The notes: generated by a model not told the origin, from the sequence alone. 64,000 nucleotides of DNA from Flavobacteriaceae bacterium (GCA_013001285.1 JABDMU010000029.1:1-64000); one strand, 5' to 3'. Positions 16,164 through 27,335 are shown, numbered from the stretch's first letter. A program made the numbers and translations.

Positions 16164-19100
16164 TTAGTTTCCAAAGTTATATCTTAGTGTAAATCCTGAC
16201 CTTATGGTTGTTTGTGGAAAGGCTGTTGAAATAGCATATTCTGAGAACGTGTAATCAAAATAAAATAGGCCTGTTAAATTTTTGCTGAAGGCATAATCGG
16301 CTGAATATCTTAAACTCCAAATAGTTTGACCAGCAGTAATTTGATTGTTCTCAAGGTCAAGATACCTAATTATAGTCTTATTATTTCGAACAGAAATATC
16401 GGCCTTCATGTTCAGATCACTCTTTATTATTTGCGTTGGTCCTGCCAGTTTTGACCTCAACTTCACATCCTTTATGCGATATCCTAGACCCAAAATATAT
16501 TCATTCCCTTGGATCTCAGTCAATAAATTGTTATCAAAACTCATCGATAATAAACGATCTTTTTTGATCTCGGCAAGAATCTTTAATGAGTTTTTCATTT
16601 CCATATCGAAACGCACCAACGGACTAAACTGCTCCATTAAATTGATGTTGCTATATAATTTTCCGTTTTTATAGTTTCCTGCTTGATCAAAAACATCAGG
16701 ATCCTGGGCATTATAAGGCAGTTCTTGATCTGCTGCTTCATAATCGAGGTTTGTTCTAAATTGATTGATTGTATAGGACGAATTATATCCATGAGTCAAT
16801 GAAAATCGTTTAAAATGTTTCTTGAACCACTTCATTTTCATAAAACCGGTATACTTTAAATTCCAGCTAGGAATTGGTACATCTCTAAACGCTCGTAAAC
16901 TTACTTTATCAACATTCGATCCAGTATAAGCAGCCAAGAATGCAGGTAAAAGTACCGCTTGGTTTGTTTTTCCATATCCTAAAGGAAAACCATTAAGATC
17001 ACCATTTTCAAAGTTATTCGGATTGGTAAAGTCCACACCAGAACGTTCAGCCAAACGTCTCGCGATAATCAATCTATTCACTCTAAATTCATCAAATGCT
17101 TCCGAGCTATTTTCGTCACTTGTACTAAACGCAGTACGGATTAAATTGGTTGATATATTGAAGTTCCCAAAAGTGTTTTGAATCAATGAATTATAGGTGT
17201 CACTGAAGCCGTCATTATTGGTATCTAGGGTGTTAAAATTCTCTGTGAAATTTTCTGAATAAGAGCGCCCTCCAGTAAAATCGATCTTGAGATCGTTCAA
17301 AGGTTCAACTCCAATGGCATAGTCTAAATTACTATTATGAACTTCTGAATATTGTTGATTGAACTCAGGAAATACGGTTAACCACCCGTTACGAGCAGCA
17401 ACTTGTCTTATATCACGCTGACTTCCGAAAGTAAATCCGAAAGTAGGTTTTAAGGTCCCAATAAAACCAGGTGTTTGTAAATATCCTGGCAGAAAGGTTC
17501 CGTTATTTTCGGAATAATTAAATTGCACCCGTTTCACCATGGTTAGAACATCAACCATGGTATTAAATACCTTACTCGTTTTCTTTGGTGGTGGTTGTGT
17601 AGTGTTTCCTTGTGGGTTGCCTGTTGCAGGAGGCCCTCCACCTTTTCGAGGCGTTCTCCCTGATGTTGAAGTTCGTTTTACCAGTCCAAGATAACGGTAT
17701 AATTTCGCCATATCTAAAGTGGTATTCAAATTATGTGTATTGGCATTTTGAACTGTATTTCCTAAATTATAAAACGTCGTGTTTCCACTTTCATCTGTAA
17801 TAGGTAAATTACCAAAAAGATCAGATCCCTTTTGCCACTGAAAATCTCCCGTATAGCCATAAGTTGCCCTTATAAAACTAAATGTTGGTATCTTATTTAT
17901 TGGGATCTCATAATTTATTCCAAGTTGTTGAAACTGCCTATTTGGGTCTCCAAAATCAAAGAAACCATCCCATATTCCGAGAGTAGGGTCTTGCTCTCCA
18001 TTTAAAATATCATCAACAAAATAATTTCTTACGATGTTATTATTTGCTGCTGTGAAGTTTAAGTTCAAAGCATCAGTAATATCATAGTTGATGGTATATT
18101 GAAAATCAAAAGTGTAATTTCTTCGAAACAATTCTTCAATCGAAATATTGTCGCCACCTAGATCGATCTCTCTAAATTTTTGGCTATTAAATTGTCTTAC
18201 GAAATCTGTGTTAAGTGTAAAACTCGTTGGCAAAAGATTGAAGTTGAAATCTTTTAATATTTTTAAATACTTCCCTCTGAACAAAGAATCATTTTCTTTA
18301 AATGGTTCAATTTTAATCGGATCAAAACTATGCGTATAATTGGCGCCAACCCTTAAGTTTTGATCTAATGAGCGCTCTATTTCAAAATCGCGATGCTCAA
18401 TTTGATTATAGGAATAATTAAATGTGAAGTTCTCCACATCGTAAAAACGTGGTGTTTTATCACCTGTTCTTTGTTTTCTAATACCAATAAAATTGATGCT
18501 TTGTCGCTTCGTATAGTCTTCAGATTGCCTTAAAATAGCATCGCGTTCGTCATTACTTGTTGCTGTATCTAATCTGCTTTGAAGCTTAACATCTTTATAT
18601 TGTTGGTCATATTCAGGAGTGATCAATTCTTCGCTTTGTCCGTAATTGAATGGGATTTGAATCCCCCATTTTTTCGGTAGTAATTGGCCGAGATTTATAT
18701 TGGTAACAACATCATATTGCTTGATATCTTCACGGCTTCTTTCATTTGGTCCTTGCTCAATGGTTCCAAAACCAGTAGTGCTTTGTCTTCCTGTGGCGCT
18801 AATATTCATGAAGTCAGCAATATTCGAATCCATACTTACAACTGCTGCCCAACCACCTTCATTATCCATATCTGAAAGGCGTAATTCATTAAACCAGACT
18901 TGACCACATACGTCCATGTTATCATCACGAACATTTTTTACACCAACCATTAACGTTCTAACATCACCAAAATTAGGATTTCCTTTTATGGCTACACGTT
19001 GTTGTCCGATAACATGAGGTGAAAATTCAGGCACTGGATTTTCATCGAGTCCACCATCGATCACATTATAATATGTTGGATCTTCATTTGAAAGTGATCC

Positions 19101-22100
19101 GGCTAGAATCCCTATCGATTTTATTTTTTCAAGTACTTCAATAGGAAGATCGATTTCATTCACATTGGGCCAGACACTTTCAGGGTCTAAGGAAGAGCCA
19201 ACTGAAACTTGAAGGGGCACCTCTATTTGGTAAAAGTTTTGGGTAAAGTCATTACCCATTCTAATAAAACCTACCATATCACCATCAGTCAGTCCAGGTG
19301 TGTCACCTTCTTCGGCGTGAATAAACATGCGTAATTTTTTAAATTGACGCATGTCAACGTTAATATTTTTAAAGACAGCTCTAGAATCTTCTGGCTCAAG
19401 TTCACAAGCATTAACAACAAGAGATTGTTCATTTTGTCTTACAATGGTATTGTTATTGTTGAGTTGTTCGCGCTCAACTCCTGGAGGAGAAACATAACTC
19501 CCATCGTTTTCTTGAATTCCAATGATCCCTACCGAAAATTCAGTGTTATCATTATCATTATTTGGTTCATCATCAAGTGCCAATCTGTATCGTCTCCAAT
19601 CACTTCTAACGAGGTCAAGTGTGGCAAAACGCAACACTGTATTTTGATTGAATTCTTTTAAAAAGAGTCGTGCAAATCGAATAGATCTAAAATCAGAAAT
19701 ACCTCCAATTTGATCTGTTGGTTCGGCCAATGGAATTCTAAACTGATACCATTTTGTAGTTGCATTATCCCCATTTGGCAAAGACACTGTCCCCTCTTTT
19801 CTGTCGACTATATACACATTATTGAGATCAGCCAAACTCGCCGGAGTGATATCCATTTCATACTCGAAATAACTATCAATGGTATTCATGGTATTATCTC
19901 TATTGATATCTTCAACGTCAGGCTGAGTGGTTGATCCACGATTTGTATCGGTAAAAGTATCAGGAGAATTTCCTTCTAGCCCATTATATTGTTTATAACG
20001 CTCAAAAATATTTCCTTCAGTATTTAGAAAATAAGTATAGTTATCATTTGAAGGATCATCTAAGAGTTGGTAATCCCCAAAATCAGCATTTAAAGCAGGG
20101 TTCTTTTCATCATCATCACTGTAGCCATCATAACCAACATCTTGATTACTTCGTTCTTGTCCTAACGTCGAAAAAGCATATATCAAAGATTGGTTTTGAG
20201 GATAAACCGTTTCATAATCTCCAGGCGGAAGTACACCAATGACATTACCGTCTTCAGGTAATCCGTTCTCATATAATTTTCGACCATCACGCAGTACATC
20301 TTCAGAAATATTTCCAAGGTTGATCGTAAGTTTTCCACCTGGGTTGGCTGGGTTATCCAAGAAAGGATCTAATAACCAAAATTCGATGTATTCAACATTA
20401 GATTGCTCAAAATCTGTTGAGGTTAATTGTCTTGTTATCCCGGCCCAGGCTGTATTTGGATCTTGTCCGTTAACAGAAGCTGGATCGTAATTGTAAGGTC
20501 CTCTTTCATTTGGATAATAAACAAGATCAAGAGCATTAATAATAGTTGTTTGTCCTTGAACAAGATCGACTTGAGGAAATATTTCATCAATAAAAACACG
20601 TCGCGTATACAAATCAGAAATATCATCATCTGTGATGCCGCTAGGGCGTTGATTGCTATAAAAAATTGGATCCACAGAATACCAGTTTAAAAAAGCACGA
20701 TCATATCCACTTTCAATTCCTAAAACATCGTTTCCTGCATTCCCAACACCCTGAGGTCTACTCGATAAGAACCATGATTGTGGTGATAAAAGATCGATGG
20801 CGTTTTGAGTGCCTTCAAAATCATCTACATAAGAGGTTGCTTCACCTTGAAAGTTGGTGCCTTTTGGCGAACCTGGTAAGAGATAAGCAAACTCACCTCG
20901 AACTGAGAGATTTGAAGCTACATCGGTATCTATATTTGGCAATTTGTTCACCAATCGTGATAAAAATGGGACTTCAGTTGAGAAGTTTCCATTAAAACCA
21001 AAAATTGAATTGTTTATTGGTTCTGTTCCCAAGTTTGCTTTTTGGGTAATTGGTCTTTCATTTAAGTTGAGGTAGGTAGCTCCTAAAACAAAATTTTCAT
21101 TGAACTGGTGTTCAACATTTATACCTGAAAAACGTCTGGTTTGCTGACCAAAAACCGCATTATTTTCAACAGATATTTGAATTGGTGTATTAGATGCCTG
21201 AAGTGCTGGGTCTAGTATTTGAACGGTTCCTATTTGGTAATTGACCGTATAATCTACACCTTCAACTAGTACGCGTCCACCAGCTGTTACTTTCACCGAT
21301 CCTCTGGGTACGTTAAAGGCTCCAATAGGAATTCCTGAACCCCCTTCAGATTTGTAACGTCCTTTAATTTGAAATTTATTCTTTTCGCCGTCCTCTAATG
21401 CAGCAGTTTTGGTTTGTTTGTATAATTTATCATATACGTATTTGACCTGATTGTCATTATATTGTGCTGTATCTTCATAATCGGCTGCATTATCAGAAGG
21501 ATTATTATCGATGTCTAACTTATCGAAAAGGAAACGTCCAAAAGGTTCAACTTTAGTGAAAACGATCTTACCATATTGTTGGAAGACAGTTATCCCAGGA
21601 ACAAAATCGAAAAAGCCATCACCATTGGTTTGAGGGTCATTATTAAAATTTAATCTATCAAAATTAAATACCCTCAGCAGCGGTGTTTCCTGAAGCGGAT
21701 CTTCTGTTGGCCCTGGATCAGGAAAAGGCGTACCGTCAACCGGTGTAATATAATTAAGCGGTGATGATTCGGTATAAAAAATATTTAATCTGAAATCCTC
21801 CTGACTGAGTTGAAATGCTCCAGTATCATAAATATTCTTCATCATAAGATCCCAAATTGGCTGGTCTACATTGGTCACCGCACTCTTCAGCATTTTAACA
21901 ATGAGGTTATTGTTATTGATGATTTGAATCCCATTATTATCATTGCTGACCTCAGTTGCATCGACACCATCATTAGCAAACTCTCCAACTTGGTACACCT
22001 CATTTCCAACTGTAAACTGAAACGCAACAGCAAGGATCTCGTCATTTTGCAATCGTTGATTTAAGGAAATATAACCTAATTGAGTATCTAATGTATATTC

Positions 22101-23393
22101 TTGCCCTTGTTGAAGTTTACGTGCATTTTCAAGTTTCCCATAATCAAATCCTTCATTGACGCCAGGCACTAAAATTCCTGATTGCACCGTTGCTATATCT
22201 CGCACAAGATCGGTGAGTTGTGATCCTGCGCCACCTACATTAGTCGGATCGAAAGCGTTGTTGCCGTTATCTGGCAATGCATTGGGTCCTGCAAACACAT
22301 TTACTGCCGATCCTGTGACACCAGATTCTCCCAAATCTTGGAAAGCCACGACATTTCTTACATTATCGGTTTGGTTATTTCTATTGGTCACCCATACCTC
22401 GATACGCGTTACTTGGACATTAGAGTTGATAAATGGGTAGTTCAATAAAGCCTTATCATATTGGTCTCTAAAATATTGCGCTAAGAAAAAATGTCTGTTT
22501 TCGTCGTATTCCAGGCCAAAGAAATCAAATTCTTCAAGAGTGCCACCTCCTTGTGCTACTACAGTACGTGATTGTGATTTTTGTTCAGAAAAAATACCTG
22601 TGATCTTGGTTTTTCCAAATTGAAGTTCGGTTTTTACACCAAATAAACTTTGTGCTCCTGTAATAAGCGAGCTATTTAATGGCATGCTGACGTTACCAAC
22701 TTCAATCTTTTGAATGATATCATCCTCAGTTGGTGTGTATTCTAATTTTATCAGGTTTTGAAAATCGAAAGTCGATTGAGTATCATAGGTGGCAGTCACT
22801 TGTAATCGAGTTCCAACCTTTCCGAGAAGACTTAAGCTAATTCTTTGATCAAAATCGAAGGTGAAATTACTTCGGTTTCTAGGGCTAAATGAAGGATTGT
22901 CCTGTTTGGTAAATAGTACGCCAAGGTCCATTTCTACTGTACCTTGCGGTATGACTTCTATCGTATTTCCGCCAAAAATAGATTCGAAAAAACTCGAATT
23001 AACATAAAATTCCGGGATTAAATTTTTCTGAAGTTCTTCTGACCCTTCCTTTTTTCCATCTTTAGCATCGATCTTTTGCTTGTAATAATTTCTTAGGCTT
23101 TCCTCTAGCACTAATTGTCTGTATTCTTCAGGCGTTAAAATTATGGGATAATTAATGTTGAAATTACCAATGGTCTCAGTATATATATATCGGTTTGTAA
23201 CGGGGTCATACGTGTATTTTGAAACAATACTACTAGGATTTGGTAGGCTTAAATTGCCAAAAGCATAGCCTGTACTTGTGGAATCCTGTTCAGTTTCTTG
23301 ACCATAAACAGTTGCTCCCATGACAAACATGAGAACTAGAAGCACATAAGTTGAAATAGTTTTTGTAAAAATATCGTTGGTTATAATATTCAA
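16164..23393 (-). CDS. sprA: Type IX secretion translocon and gliding protein SprA
   Basis: A 2409-residue outer membrane protein, the size expected for SprA, the giant single-chain barrel that forms the type IX secretion pore. It has a signal peptide ending near ATVYGQ, many alternating beta-strand stretches, and repeated SprA-type signatures such as GTTIINALDLVYYPNERGPYN broken up through the middle; the chain ends in strands finishing SGFTLRYNFGN. A Gly/Pro-rich linker with GGGPP lies near residue 1910. There is no ATG at the right place: the frame opens with TTG at 23393, directly after an in-frame stop, and this gives a proper signal peptide, whereas the first ATG would remove most of it. 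The gene begins seven bases after ruvA. Confidence 0.95.
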   Translation of the reverse strand: MNIITNDIFTKTISTYVLLVLMFVMGATVYGQETEQDSTSTGYAFGNLSLPNPSSIVSKYTYDPVTNRYIYTETIGNFNINYPIILTPEEYRQLVLEESLRNYYKQKIDAKDGKKEGSEELQKNLIPEFYVNSSFFESIFGGNTIEVIPQGTVEMDLGVLFTKQDNPSFSPRNRSNFTFDFDQRISLSLLGKVGTRLQVTATYDTQSTFDFQNLIKLEYTPTEDDIIQKIEVGNVSMPLNSSLITGAQSLFGVKTELQFGKTKITGIFSEQKSQSRTVVAQGGGTLEEFDFFGLEYDENRHFFLAQYFRDQYDKALLNYPFINSNVQVTRIEVWVTNRNNQTDNVRNVVAFQDLGESGVTGSAVNVFAGPNALPDNGNNAFDPTNVGGAGSQLTDLVRDIATVQSGILVPGVNEGFDYGKLENARKLQQGQEYTLDTQLGYISLNQRLQNDEILAVAFQFTVGNEVYQVGEFANDGVDATEVSNDNNGIQIINNNNLIVKMLKSAVTNVDQPIWDLMMKNIYDTGAFQLSQEDFRLNIFYTESSPLNYITPVDGTPFPDPGPTEDPLQETPLLRVFNFDRLNFNNDPQTNGDGFFDFVPGITVFQQYGKIVFTKVEPFGRFLFDKLDIDNNPSDNAADYEDTAQYNDNQVKYVYDKLYKQTKTAALEDGEKNKFQIKGRYKSEGGSGIPIGAFNVPRGSVKVTAGGRVLVEGVDYTVNYQIGTVQILDPALQASNTPIQISVENNAVFGQQTRRFSGINVEHQFNENFVLGATYLNLNERPITQKANLGTEPINNSIFGFNGNFSTEVPFLSRLVNKLPNIDTDVASNLSVRGEFAYLLPGSPKGTNFQGEATSYVDDFEGTQNAIDLLSPQSWFLSSRPQGVGNAGNDVLGIESGYDRAFLNWYSVDPIFYSNQRPSGITDDDISDLYTRRVFIDEIFPQVDLVQGQTTIINALDLVYYPNERGPYNYDPASVNGQDPNTAWAGITRQLTSTDFEQSNVEYIEFWLLDPFLDNPANPGGKLTINLGNISEDVLRDGRKLYENGLPEDGNVIGVLPPGDYETVYPQNQSLIYAFSTLGQERSNQDVGYDGYSDDDEKNPALNADFGDYQLLDDPSNDNYTYFLNTEGNIFERYKQYNGLEGNSPDTFTDTNRGSTTQPDVEDINRDNTMNTIDSYFEYEMDITPASLADLNNVYIVDRKEGTVSLPNGDNATTKWYQFRIPLAEPTDQIGGISDFRSIRFARLFLKEFNQNTVLRFATLDLVRSDWRRYRLALDDEPNNDNDNTEFSVGIIGIQENDGSYVSPPGVEREQLNNNNTIVRQNEQSLVVNACELEPEDSRAVFKNINVDMRQFKKLRMFIHAEEGDTPGLTDGDMVGFIRMGNDFTQNFYQIEVPLQVSVGSSLDPESVWPNVNEIDLPIEVLEKIKSIGILAGSLSNEDPTYYNVIDGGLDENPVPEFSPHVIGQQRVAIKGNPNFGDVRTLMVGVKNVRDDNMDVCGQVWFNELRLSDMDNEGGWAAVVSMDSNIADFMNISATGRQSTTGFGTIEQGPNERSREDIKQYDVVTNINLGQLLPKKWGIQIPFNYGQSEELITPEYDQQYKDVKLQSRLDTATSNDERDAILRQSEDYTKRQSINFIGIRKQRTGDKTPRFYDVENFTFNYSYNQIEHRDFEIERSLDQNLRVGANYTHSFDPIKIEPFKENDSLFRGKYLKILKDFNFNLLPTSFTLNTDFVRQFNSQKFREIDLGGDNISIEELFRRNYTFDFQYTINYDITDALNLNFTAANNNIVRNYFVDDILNGEQDPTLGIWDGFFDFGDPNRQFQQLGINYEIPINKIPTFSFIRATYGYTGDFQWQKGSDLFGNLPITDESGNTTFYNLGNTVQNANTHNLNTTLDMAKLYRYLGLVKRTSTSGRTPRKGGGPPATGNPQGNTTQPPPKKTSKVFNTMVDVLTMVKRVQFNYSENNGTFLPGYLQTPGFIGTLKPTFGFTFGSQRDIRQVAARNGWLTVFPEFNQQYSEVHNSNLDYAIGVEPLNDLKIDFTGGRSYSENFTENFNTLDTNNDGFSDTYNSLIQNTFGNFNISTNLIRTAFSTSDENSSEAFDEFRVNRLIIARRLAERSGVDFTNPNNFENGDLNGFPLGYGKTNQAVLLPAFLAAYTGSNVDKVSLRAFRDVPIPSWNLKYTGFMKMKWFKKHFKRFSLTHGYNSSYTINQFRTNLDYEAADQELPYNAQDPDVFDQAGNYKNGKLYSNINLMEQFSPLVRFDMEMKNSLKILAEIKKDRLLSMSFDNNLLTEIQGNEYILGLGYRIKDVKLRSKLAGPTQIIKSDLNMKADISVRNNKTIIRYLDLENNQITAGQTIWSLRYSADYAFSKNLTGLFYFDYTFSEYAISTAFPQTTIRSGFTLRYNFGN

Positions 23394-23399
23394 AATATG

Positions 23400-23981
23400 T
23401 TATAAATTTTTTAAGGCCTGCTTTATAATTATTTCTGCACTGGCTTCTGGTTGGGCAGATACAATTTTGTCCACAACACGTTCGGACTGCTTTTTAGCAA
23501 ATCCTAAAACCTCTAAAGCAGATAACGCCTCATCTTTATTAGTATTGTTCACAGATAGAGATGCTTCGTCAATTTGATAAACTTTTAAAATCTTATCCTT
23601 TAAATCAATTATCACACGTTGAGCTGTTTTTAGCCCAATACCTTTAACAGATTGGATCAAGGCAACATCTTCAGAAGCAATTCCTTCCTTCACTTGATCG
23701 GGAGTTAATGAAGACAACATGGTTCTTGCCGTATTGGCTCCAATACCACTAACTGAGATCAAAAGTCGAAATATTTCTCGTTCAACTAAGGAAGCAAAAC
23801 CAAATAATGTATGGGCATCTTCTCTAACTTGAAAATGAGTAAATAATTTTAGGTTTTCTTGATCTGGAATTTGAGAATACGTATGCAGAGAAATGTTAAG
23901 AAAATATCCAACGCCATTTACATCGATCACAACATTGGTAGGATTTTTTTCTGTGAGCTTTCCCTGAATATGTGTTATCAT
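23400..23981 (-). CDS. ruvA: Holliday junction branch migration protein RuvA
   Basis: A 193-residue RuvA of normal length: an OB-fold N-terminal domain (about 1-62, MITHIQGKLTEKNPTNVVIDVNG), two helix-hairpin-helix motifs (VSGIGANTARTMLSSL about 79 and VKGIGLKTAQRVIIDL about 114) and a C-terminal UBA-like domain (about 145-193) that contacts RuvB. It binds four-way junctions and loads RuvB. The partner ruvB is about 7 kb away on the same strand. The stop lies seven bases before the sprA start, so ruvA probably heads the surface-protein transcript or shares it. Confidence 0.96.
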   Translation of the reverse strand: MITHIQGKLTEKNPTNVVIDVNGVGYFLNISLHTYSQIPDQENLKLFTHFQVREDAHTLFGFASLVEREIFRLLISVSGIGANTARTMLSSLTPDQVKEGIASEDVALIQSVKGIGLKTAQRVIIDLKDKILKVYQIDEASLSVNNTNKDEALSALEVLGFAKKQSERVVDKIVSAQPEASAEIIIKQALKNL

Positions 23982-24055
23982 TAACTTTTAATTGTTATCG
24001 AATCAAATGTAATAAAATTATTATACATTCTAACGTGATTTTCTAACTGAAAAAC

Positions 24056-26341
24056 CTAGTTAATTGCGCTTCTTTTTTGCTTTTTTTGAGCATCAATTAC
24101 GGCAATTGCGGTCATGTTTACAATTTCATCAACACTGGCGTCTAATTGTAAAATATGGACTGGCTTCTTCAACCCCATCATTATTGGACCAATATTATCA
24201 GCTTTATTTAATTCCTTTAGGAGTTTATAGGTGATGTTTGCTGAATCTAAATTTGGAAATACTAGGGTATTCACTTTATGTCCGGCTAATTTCGAAAAAG
24301 GAAAAACATCTTCACGCATTTCATTGTTCAAGGCAAAATCGGTTTGAAGTTCTCCATCGATTTTCAACTCTGGAAAATTCTCATGTAAATAGGAAACTGC
24401 TCTTCGTACTTTAGAGGCATTATTATGAACAGAAGATCCGAAATTTGAATAGGAGACCATAGCCATGACAGGTTCCATACCGAACATACGAACAGTTAAT
24501 GCAGTCATTTGGGCAATTTTTACGAGATCTTCTGATGAAGGATCAATATTTATGGAAGTATCACTTAAAAAAAGTGGACCGCGATCAGTCATTAAAAGAT
24601 TTGTTGTTGCGATTCGTGTTGCACCTTCATCCAATCCAATTAATTCTAATATTGGCTTTACTACTGTAGGGTAAGCACGAGAAAATCCAGTTACTAAAGC
24701 ATCGGCGTCTCCTTCATTGACCATCATTGCAGCATAATAATTACGCTCTCTCATTAGTTTTTTTGCTGAAATTAGGGTAATCCCTCGTCTTTTTCGTTGT
24801 TGCCAATAGACTTCAGCATATTTATCTTTTCTAGCCTCTTCCTCGTCGCTTTTAGGGTCAATAATAGGAACTTCGGCTTCAAATTCTATTTCTTCCTTCA
24901 GCTTTTCAATAGTCTTACGGCGACCCAATAAAATAGGAATTGCTATGCCTTCTTCATATACAATTTGAGCTGCTCTTAATACATTTAAATGATCAGCTTC
25001 CGCAAAAACCACACGTTTTGGATTACGTTTTGCTCGGTTATGCATTAAACGTACAATTTTGTTGTCTCCGCCAAGGCGCTGTAAAAGCGATTCGGTGTAA
25101 ACCTCCCAATCTTGAATAGGCTCTGTAGCAACACCACTTTCAATAGCGGCTTTTGCAACTGCAGGTGGAACAACACCAATCAACCTCGGGTCAAACGGTT
25201 TTGGTATAATGTAATCCTTCCCAAAGGTTAAACGTGTTTCTGCGTAAGCAACATTAACCTGCTCCGGAACTGGTTCTTTAGCCAAATTGGCCAAAGCGAT
25301 TACGGCTGCTTTTTTCATAGCCTCGTTTATGGCAGTTGCACGAACGTCAAGAGCTCCTCTAAATATAAAGGGAAATCCAAGTACATTATTCACTTGATTT
25401 GGATGATCACTTCGCCCACTGGCCATGATAATATCCTCTCTTGTGTTTAATGCAAGATTATATTCAATTTCCGGATCTGGATTGGCCATGGCGAAAACAA
25501 TAGGATCTTTAGCCATAGATTTCAGCATCTCGGGTGTGACAATATCAGGAGCCGATAGGCCTATAAAGACATCGGCATTTTTCATGGCTTCATTTAAGGT
25601 GTCAATACGTCTAGAAGTCGCAAATTCGGATTTTTGCTTACTTAGGGATTCACGATCATCTCTTATCACGCCTTGGCTATCAAGCATCACCATGTTCTCC
25701 TTTTTCGCACCAAAGGATTTATACAATCTTGAGCAAGAAATGGCAGCTGCTCCTGCGCCACTAACTACAATCTTGACGTCTTCAATTTTCTTATCGGCTA
25801 TTTCAAGCGCATTAATTAAAGCGGCACAGGATATTATTGCCGTTCCATGTTGGTCATCATGCATGACAGGAATATTTAATTCCTCTTTTAATCTTTTTTC
25901 AATTTCAAAAGCTTCAGGTGCCTTAATGTCTTCAAGATTAATCCCGCCAAATGTTGGTGCAATATTTTTAACCGTTTGGATAAACTCTTCTACATTTTCA
26001 GTGTCAATTTCTATATCGAATACATCAATATCAGCAAAGATTTTGAAGAGCAACCCTTTGCCTTCCATTACAGGTTTTGAAGCCTCTGGGCCAATATTTC
26101 CTAAGCCAAGGACTGCGGTTCCATTAGAAATTACAGCCACAAGATTTCCTTTTGTAGTATACTTGTAGGCGTTAGATTTATCCTTTTCGATTTCCAAGCA
26201 AGGCTCTGCCACACCGGGAGAATAGGCTAAAGAAAGATCTCTTTGTGTTGCATATTTCTTTGTTGGAACAACTTTAATTTTTCCAGGCACTGGTTTGGCG
26301 TGATAGTTCAGGGCTTCGGAACGTCGTATTGGCTTGCTCAT
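24056..26341 (-). CDS. maeB: NADP-dependent malic enzyme with phosphotransacetylase-like C-terminal domain
   Basis: A 761-residue two-part enzyme. Residues about 1-420 are the malic enzyme: YSPGVAEPC, the metal and catalytic region MHDDQHGTAIISCAAL and the nucleotide fold VVSGAGAAAISC. Residues about 430-755 are a phosphate acetyltransferase-like domain (VVFAEADHLNVLRAAQIV onward) usual in MaeB, where it is regulatory rather than catalytic. It converts malate to pyruvate and CO2 while making NADPH. It has its own promoter (26370-26400). Most of the plus strand opposite it is open in a shadow frame, which is not a gene. Confidence 0.95.
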   Translation of the reverse strand: MSKPIRRSEALNYHAKPVPGKIKVVPTKKYATQRDLSLAYSPGVAEPCLEIEKDKSNAYKYTTKGNLVAVISNGTAVLGLGNIGPEASKPVMEGKGLLFKIFADIDVFDIEIDTENVEEFIQTVKNIAPTFGGINLEDIKAPEAFEIEKRLKEELNIPVMHDDQHGTAIISCAALINALEIADKKIEDVKIVVSGAGAAAISCSRLYKSFGAKKENMVMLDSQGVIRDDRESLSKQKSEFATSRRIDTLNEAMKNADVFIGLSAPDIVTPEMLKSMAKDPIVFAMANPDPEIEYNLALNTREDIIMASGRSDHPNQVNNVLGFPFIFRGALDVRATAINEAMKKAAVIALANLAKEPVPEQVNVAYAETRLTFGKDYIIPKPFDPRLIGVVPPAVAKAAIESGVATEPIQDWEVYTESLLQRLGGDNKIVRLMHNRAKRNPKRVVFAEADHLNVLRAAQIVYEEGIAIPILLGRRKTIEKLKEEIEFEAEVPIIDPKSDEEEARKDKYAEVYWQQRKRRGITLISAKKLMRERNYYAAMMVNEGDADALVTGFSRAYPTVVKPILELIGLDEGATRIATTNLLMTDRGPLFLSDTSINIDPSSEDLVKIAQMTALTVRMFGMEPVMAMVSYSNFGSSVHNNASKVRRAVSYLHENFPELKIDGELQTDFALNNEMREDVFPFSKLAGHKVNTLVFPNLDSANITYKLLKELNKADNIGPIMMGLKKPVHILQLDASVDEIVNMTAIAVIDAQKKQKRSAIN

Positions 26342-26369
26342 TGATTTTTTTTTCGTCTAGTTGAATTTA

Positions 26370-26400
26370 CAAAGGTAAGAGGTTGTCTGAATTACAGAAA
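26370..26400 (-). promoter_or_regulatory. Promoter of maeB
   Basis: Minus strand: TTTC at 26397-26400 (one base off TTTG), 19-base spacer and a perfect -7 element TACCTTTG at 26370-26377. The start of transcription would be about 22 bases before the ATG at 26341. Confidence 0.6.
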
Positions 26401-26408
26401 TTTTGTTG

Positions 26409-27335
26409 CTATTCTTTTAAGAATTCGATATTTCTTTTAAGGCCAGAAAACTTCGTGCGCTTTACTGCACTTTTTTTAAATACTTTTGAAAATACTTCTT
26501 GACTGATCTCTTCCCAATCGTTTTTGGTCATGCTCAGAAGATCTGGATGCGGATTGAACAAGGGTTCATTATGCGGTTTTGAAAATCGGTTCCAAGGGCA
26601 AACATCCTGACATATATCACAGCCAAACATCCAATCGTCAAATTTACCTTTATAACTCTCTGGTAAATTCTCTTTTAATTCAATTGTGAAATAGGAAATG
26701 CATTTGCTTCCGTCAACTACATATTGATCTACAATAGCTTCCGTTGGGCAGGCATCTATGCAGGCAGTACACGAACCACAATGGTCTGTGGTGGCCGAGT
26801 CGTATTCAAGATCAAGATCTACGATCAATTCCGCGATAAAATAGAATGAGCCTACTTGTTGTGTCAACAAATTACTGTGTTTTCCAATCCATCCCATTCC
26901 GCTTTTTGCTGCCCATGCTTTATCCAGTACAGGTGCTGAATCTACAAAAGCACGGCCATGGACTTCGCCAATTTCCTCTTGTATAAAATTTAGCAACTGC
27001 TTTAATTTGTCTTTAATCACAAAATGATAATCGGTACCATAGGCATACTTGCTTAGTTTTGGAGCTTCGGGATCTTTTTGTCCTTCGGAAGGGAAATAAT
27101 TCAGCAACAAGGAAATGACGCTTTTAGAATCGGGGACGAGCAACGTCGGGTCAAGGCGTTTATCGAAATGGTTTTCCATATAAGACATTTCGCCATGCAT
27201 ATTCTTATTGAGCCAGTTTTCCAAACGCGGTGCTTCTTCTTCTAAAAATTCTGCTTTGCTAATACCGCATGACAAAAAACCGAGGCGTTTAGCTTCGGTT
27301 TTTATAAGTTGTGTATGTTTATTTCTTAATTGCAT
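26409..27335 (-). CDS. queG: Epoxyqueuosine reductase
   Basis: A 308-residue QueG. The N-terminal cobalamin-binding half contains [19 protein letters not shown] (about 146-164). Two ferredoxin-type [4Fe-4S] clusters follow: [15 protein letters not shown] (about 188) and [13 protein letters not shown] (about 240). It catalyses the last step of queuosine synthesis, reducing epoxyqueuosine in tRNA with GUN anticodons. Its stop lies 67 bases before maeB and its start 49 bases after the lipoprotein gene on the same strand. I found no preQ1 riboswitch in the gap. Confidence 0.95.
   Translation of the reverse strand: MQLRNKHTQLIKTEAKRLGFLSCGISKAEFLEEEAPRLENWLNKNMHGEMSYMENHFDKRLDPTLLVPDSKSVISLLLNYFPSEGQKDPEAPKLSKYAYGTDYHFVIKDKLKQLLNFIQEEIGEVHGRAFVDSAPVLDKAWAAKSGMGWIGKHSNLLTQQVGSFYFIAELIVDLDLEYDSATTDHCGSCTACIDACPTEAIVDQYVVDGSKCISYFTIELKENLPESYKGKFDDWMFGCDICQDVCPWNRFSKPHNEPLFNPHPDLLSMTKNDWEEISQEVFSKVFKKSAVKRTKFSGLKRNIEFLKE

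Noticed and set aside
25425-26168. Long open plus-strand frame of 247 codons
   Set aside because: It lies wholly opposite maeB, whose motifs and frame are certain; the translation has no domain features and is a codon-usage shadow.
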